DNA of 8,250 bases from Treponema sp. (GTDB lineage Bacteria > Spirochaetota > Spirochaetia > Treponematales > Breznakiellaceae), in the NCBI GenBank assembly GCA_031273405.1, contig JAISRW010000264.1, positions 1-8,250 of the forward strand, written 5' to 3'. Shown one piece after another: positions 5,954-8,250 of this stretch. The notes beneath the pieces are model-generated. The model saw only the letters and a list, made by a program, of their open reading frames with translations, was not told the DNA's origin and did no database searches. The first letter of the stretch is position 1. Each line of letters starts with the position of its first letter. Made by a program: the position numbers and the translations under genes.

Positions 5954-7483
5954 TCAGCGGGCATACTCGGTTATACGGGTTTCGCGGATGATCGTCACCC
6001 GTATACGGCCGGGATAGCGGAGGTCGTTTTCGATCTTTCTGGCTATCCCCTTGGCAAGATCCTTGGACTGCTCGTCGTTAACCGAATCGCTGTTGACGAT
6101 GATTCGCAGTTCCCGTCCGGCCTGGATGGCGTAGGCCTTGTCCACCCCGCCGAAACCGACGGCAATATTCTCGAGATTTTCCAGCCGCTTGATATAGTTG
6201 TCCAGGGTTTCGCGCCGGGCGCCGGGCCGGGCGGCGGAAATCGCGTCGGCAATCTGCACCAGCACCGATTCAATGCAGGAAGGCTCCATGTCGTTGTGGT
6301 GGCTCCCGATGGCGTTGATGATCCTGGGATCTTCCCCCATTTTCCGGGCCATATCCATGCCGATTTCGGCGTGATTCAGGTCGGAATCCGATTCCACCCC
6401 TTTGCCTATGTCGTGGAGCAGGGCCGCCCGCTTGGCCAGTTCCCGGTTGACCCCTATTTCGGCCGCCAGGATGCCGGCGATGATCGCCACCTCCCTGGAA
6501 TGGTAGAGCACGTTCTGCCCGTAGCTGGTACGGAAATAGAGCCGCCCCAGGGCGCGGATGGCGTCCTGTTTGATGTTGTGAATCCCCAGGTCAAAAAGGA
6601 CCTTTTCCCCTTCCTCAAAGATCTTCTGGGAAATATCCTTGGTTACTTTGGTAACGATTTCCTCGATCCTGGCAGGATGAATGCGGCCGTCAATGATGAG
6701 CCGTTCCAGGCTGACTTTAGCGATTTCGCGGCGCACCGGGTCGAAGCAGGAAATGACCACCGCTTCCGGGGTATCGTCAATGATGATGTCCACCCCCGTC
6801 AGGGTTTCCAGGGTGCGGATATTCCGCCCCTCCCTGCCTATGATCCGGCCCTTCATCTCGTCGTTGGGCAAGGCCACCGTGGCGACCGTAACCTCGCCGG
6901 TGATTTCCGCGGCAACCCGCTGAATCGTTGTAACCAGTATGTCCCTGGCCTTCTTCTCCCCCGCCATGTTCGCTTCCTGCTCAATCTTGTTGATCAGGGT
7001 CTGGGCGTCATGTTTGGCCTCGTTTTCGAGGTCCTGAATGATAAGCGCCTTGGCTTGCTCGGCGCTTAAGCCTGAAATTCTCTCTAGTTCCGCCCGGTAG
7101 CGTTCCTCTTCCTGATCAAGGGCGCTTTCTCTTTCCTTAAAGGCCTTCTCTTTTTCGGCCAAGGCCAGTTCGGTCCGCTCAATCTGGGCGTTTTTTTTAT
7201 CTATACTCTCTTCTTTTTGTAAGACGCGGCGCTCATATCGCTGCAGTTCGGCCCTACGTTCCCGAGTCTCCCTCTCCTGCTGGTTTCGTTCACGGATAAC
7301 TTGTTCTTTTGCTTCAAGAAGTATCTCCTTCTTTTTTGCTTCAGCTTCCTTTATCGCATCCTGTCTAATACGTTCGGCGCGTTGTTCCATCGCCGTAAGT
7401 TGGAATTTGGCATAAAGTCGTCTAATAGTCCAGCCTAAGGTTAACCCGGCAAGAGGGAGGATTATCCAAAGTATCCAATCCAT
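5954..7483 (-). CDS. rny: ribonuclease Y
   Basis: A 509-residue membrane-anchored endoribonuclease that starts decay of many mRNAs; the length is typical. In order: an N-terminal membrane span (about 3-20, ILWIILPLAGLTLGW); a long charged coiled coil (about 28-180, rich in Glu, Arg, Lys, Gln); a KH RNA-binding domain with GRIIGREGRN at 212-221; and an HD phosphohydrolase domain with the metal-site HD pair at H357-D358 (ALLHDIGKG), H328 in LYHSRE, HH at 395-396 and D413. The C terminus (RYPGRIRVTIIRETR) is the standard family ending. ATG is preceded by AAGGGGAAG a few bases upstream on the minus strand, and a good promoter lies 39-68 bp before the start. The gene stands alone, convergent with apbE and divergent from the ABC gene. 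No key residue is missing. Confidence 0.98.
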   Translation of the reverse strand: MDWILWIILPLAGLTLGWTIRRLYAKFQLTAMEQRAERIRQDAIKEAEAKKKEILLEAKEQVIRERNQQERETRERRAELQRYERRVLQKEESIDKKNAQIERTELALAEKEKAFKERESALDQEEERYRAELERISGLSAEQAKALIIQDLENEAKHDAQTLINKIEQEANMAGEKKARDILVTTIQRVAAEITGEVTVATVALPNDEMKGRIIGREGRNIRTLETLTGVDIIIDDTPEAVVISCFDPVRREIAKVSLERLIIDGRIHPARIEEIVTKVTKDISQKIFEEGEKVLFDLGIHNIKQDAIRALGRLYFRTSYGQNVLYHSREVAIIAGILAAEIGVNRELAKRAALLHDIGKGVESDSDLNHAEIGMDMARKMGEDPRIINAIGSHHNDMEPSCIESVLVQIADAISAARPGARRETLDNYIKRLENLENIAVGFGGVDKAYAIQAGRELRIIVNSDSVNDEQSKDLAKGIARKIENDLRYPGRIRVTIIRETRITEYAR

Positions 7484-7521
7484 AGCTCTTCCCCTTACCG
7501 AAGTATATTAAAATCCCGGCA

Positions 7522-7551
7522 AGTATATAACGAAAATGCTAAAAATGTCAA
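7522..7551 (-). promoter_or_regulatory. probable sigma-70-type promoter of rny
   Basis: On the minus strand TTGACA (7551-7546) is followed by a TTATATACTT stretch (7530-7521). It offers TATATA at 16-bp or TATACT at 18-bp spacing as the -10 element. This leaves a leader of about 30 nt before the rny ATG at 7483, which includes the AAGGGGAAG ribosome binding site. Just upstream of the -35 (7552-7566) is an ACGTACGT-rich self-complementary stretch of unknown meaning. Confidence 0.7.
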
Positions 7552-7615
7552 TACGTACGTGTACGTCGGCGCCGCAGGGTCCGGGGACAAAGCGGAATAT
7601 TTTTGATAATTCTTC

Positions 7616-7644
7616 TTGACACATTGTACTAGTCTGTATATATT
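7616..7644 (+). promoter_or_regulatory. promoter of the ABC transporter gene
   Basis: A perfect -35 TTGACA (7616-7621) and a -10 TATATT (7639-7644) are separated by the optimal 17 bp. The ABC gene ATG follows at 7678, with GGAGG at 7668-7672 five bases before it. Leader length would be about 27 nt. With such strong elements the promoter needs control, which the overlapping half-sites probably supply. Confidence 0.8.
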
Positions 7645-7665
7645 GTACTAGATGTATAGTACAAT
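7623..7665. promoter_or_regulatory. three-half-site operator overlapping the ABC promoter
   Basis: ATTGTACTA occurs at 7623-7631 and again at 7642-7650, 19 bp apart in the same direction. Its exact reverse complement TAGTACAAT is at 7657-7665. The second and third copies make a perfect 9-bp inverted repeat with a 6-bp centre; the first lies in the -35/-10 spacer. A dimeric repressor bound here would cover the -10 element and the initial transcribed region, up to three bases before the ribosome binding site. The layout suits a TetR, MarR or GntR type repressor, but no regulator gene is present in the window. Confidence 0.75.
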
Positions 7666-7677
7666 TTGGAGGTATAC

Positions 7678-8250
7678 ATGACAGTAGTAGCAGCAGTAAA
7701 CGCGGTGAAGGACTACGGCTTGAACGGCCAGACCGTCCATGCCCTGCGGGGAGTCACGGTGAGTTTCGGGGGCGGGGAGTTCGCCGCTGTCGCCGGGCCT
7801 TCCGGGAGCGGGAAGTCAACCTTCCTGCACCTGGCGGGCTGCCTGGACACCCTTTCGGCGGGGTCCCTCAGCATCGGCGGCCGGGACGTGGCGAAGCTCT
7901 CGAAAAAACAGCTTGCCCTGCTCCGCCGGCACAGTATCGGCTTCATCTTTCAGGCCTATAACCTCATCCCGGTCCTGTCCGCGGAGGAAAACATTGCTTT
8001 CCCGCTTACCCTGTTGGGGACGGACAAAAACGAGACCCGGGAGCGGGTCCGGCGGGCGCTTGCGGAGGTGGGCCTTGAGGGGATGGAGAAGCGGCGGCCC
8101 AAGGAAATGAGCGGCGGCCAGCAGCAGCGGGTAGCCATCGCCCGGGCCTTGGTAAAGAAACCCGCCCTCATCCTGGCGGACGAACCCACGGCAAACCTGG
8201 ATTCCAAGATAGGCCGGGAAATTCTGGAGCTCATGGTAAAGCTCAATAAA
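7678..8250 (+). CDS. ABC transporter ATP-binding protein, MacB/LolD type (partial)
   Basis: The first 191 residues of a cytoplasmic ABC ATPase; the right edge cuts it, and the family usually runs to about 220-240, so the H-loop is missing. Seen: Walker A GPSGSGKST at 40-48, Q-loop Gln92 in FIFQAYNLIPVLSAEEN, signature SGGQQQR at 145-151, and Walker B LILADEP at 164-170 followed by TANLDS. The FQxxNLIPxLxxxEN string and the short spacing place it with the MacB/LolD/FtsE-like group. Members of this group power lipoprotein release, mechanotransmission or peptide and drug export, rather than solute import. A MacB-like permease should follow beyond the window. Start: ATG with GGAGG five bases upstream. 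It is preceded by a strong promoter with an overlapping operator, so expression is probably repressible and induced by a signal or substrate. Confidence 0.95.
   Translation, partial: MTVVAAVNAVKDYGLNGQTVHALRGVTVSFGGGEFAAVAGPSGSGKSTFLHLAGCLDTLSAGSLSIGGRDVAKLSKKQLALLRRHSIGFIFQAYNLIPVLSAEENIAFPLTLLGTDKNETRERVRRALAEVGLEGMEKRRPKEMSGGQQQRVAIARALVKKPALILADEPTANLDSKIGREILELMVKLNK

Noticed and set aside
6296..7069. A 257-codon plus-strand frame opposite rny
   Set aside because: rny is unmistakable on the other strand; the antisense product has no family features and mirrors the codon pattern of rny.

Overview
The window looks like a GC-rich, host-associated spirochaete, closest in style to gut-type Treponema. 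This is an inference from several gene types seen together: a lipoprotein FAD:protein FMN transferase (the Ftp/ApbE type known from treponemes), a BatD-like exported protein ending in an SH3 domain, an Smr protein starting MNFGDILDEW, a pseudo-receiver/PilZ protein, and RNase Y. No 16S rRNA or other marker gene is present, so the taxonomy is unproven. There is no IS element, CRISPR array, tRNA or rRNA.

Layout. Positions 1-787 hold no conventional gene. They carry two adjoining tandem arrays of unrelated sequence that share an exact 21-bp period: array 1 at 6-404 (19 units, running off the left edge) and array 2 at 418-690 (13 units). One forward frame stays open through both arrays and their linker, from position 2 to the stop at 752-754, with no start codon visible before the left edge. 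Next come an aldo/keto reductase (788-1714, +), a BatD-like membrane-anchored protein (1826-3397, +) and, 13 bp later, an Smr-domain protein (3411-3890, +). A palindromic heptamer repeat lies between the Smr gene and a convergent PilZ gene (3983-4756, -). The PilZ gene is divergent from a lipoprotein apbE gene (4914-5924, +). apbE converges on rny, RNase Y (5954-7483, -). A divergent regulatory region (7484-7677) separates rny from a MacB/LolD-type ABC ATPase gene (7678 onward, +), which the right edge cuts at residue 191.

How the genes fit together. The BatD-like and Smr genes are close enough to be cotranscribed. The rest are mainly single genes in alternating orientation, so this is core housekeeping territory rather than one pathway: RNA turnover (RNase Y), extracytoplasmic flavinylation (ApbE), probable c-di-GMP sensing (PilZ), envelope function (BatD-like) and export or lipoprotein handling (ABC ATPase). 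The best regulatory signal is the ABC promoter: a TTGACA/TATATT pair with 17-bp spacing, overlapped by three copies of a 9-bp operator half-site. The most unusual content is the pair of 21-bp arrays at the left end.
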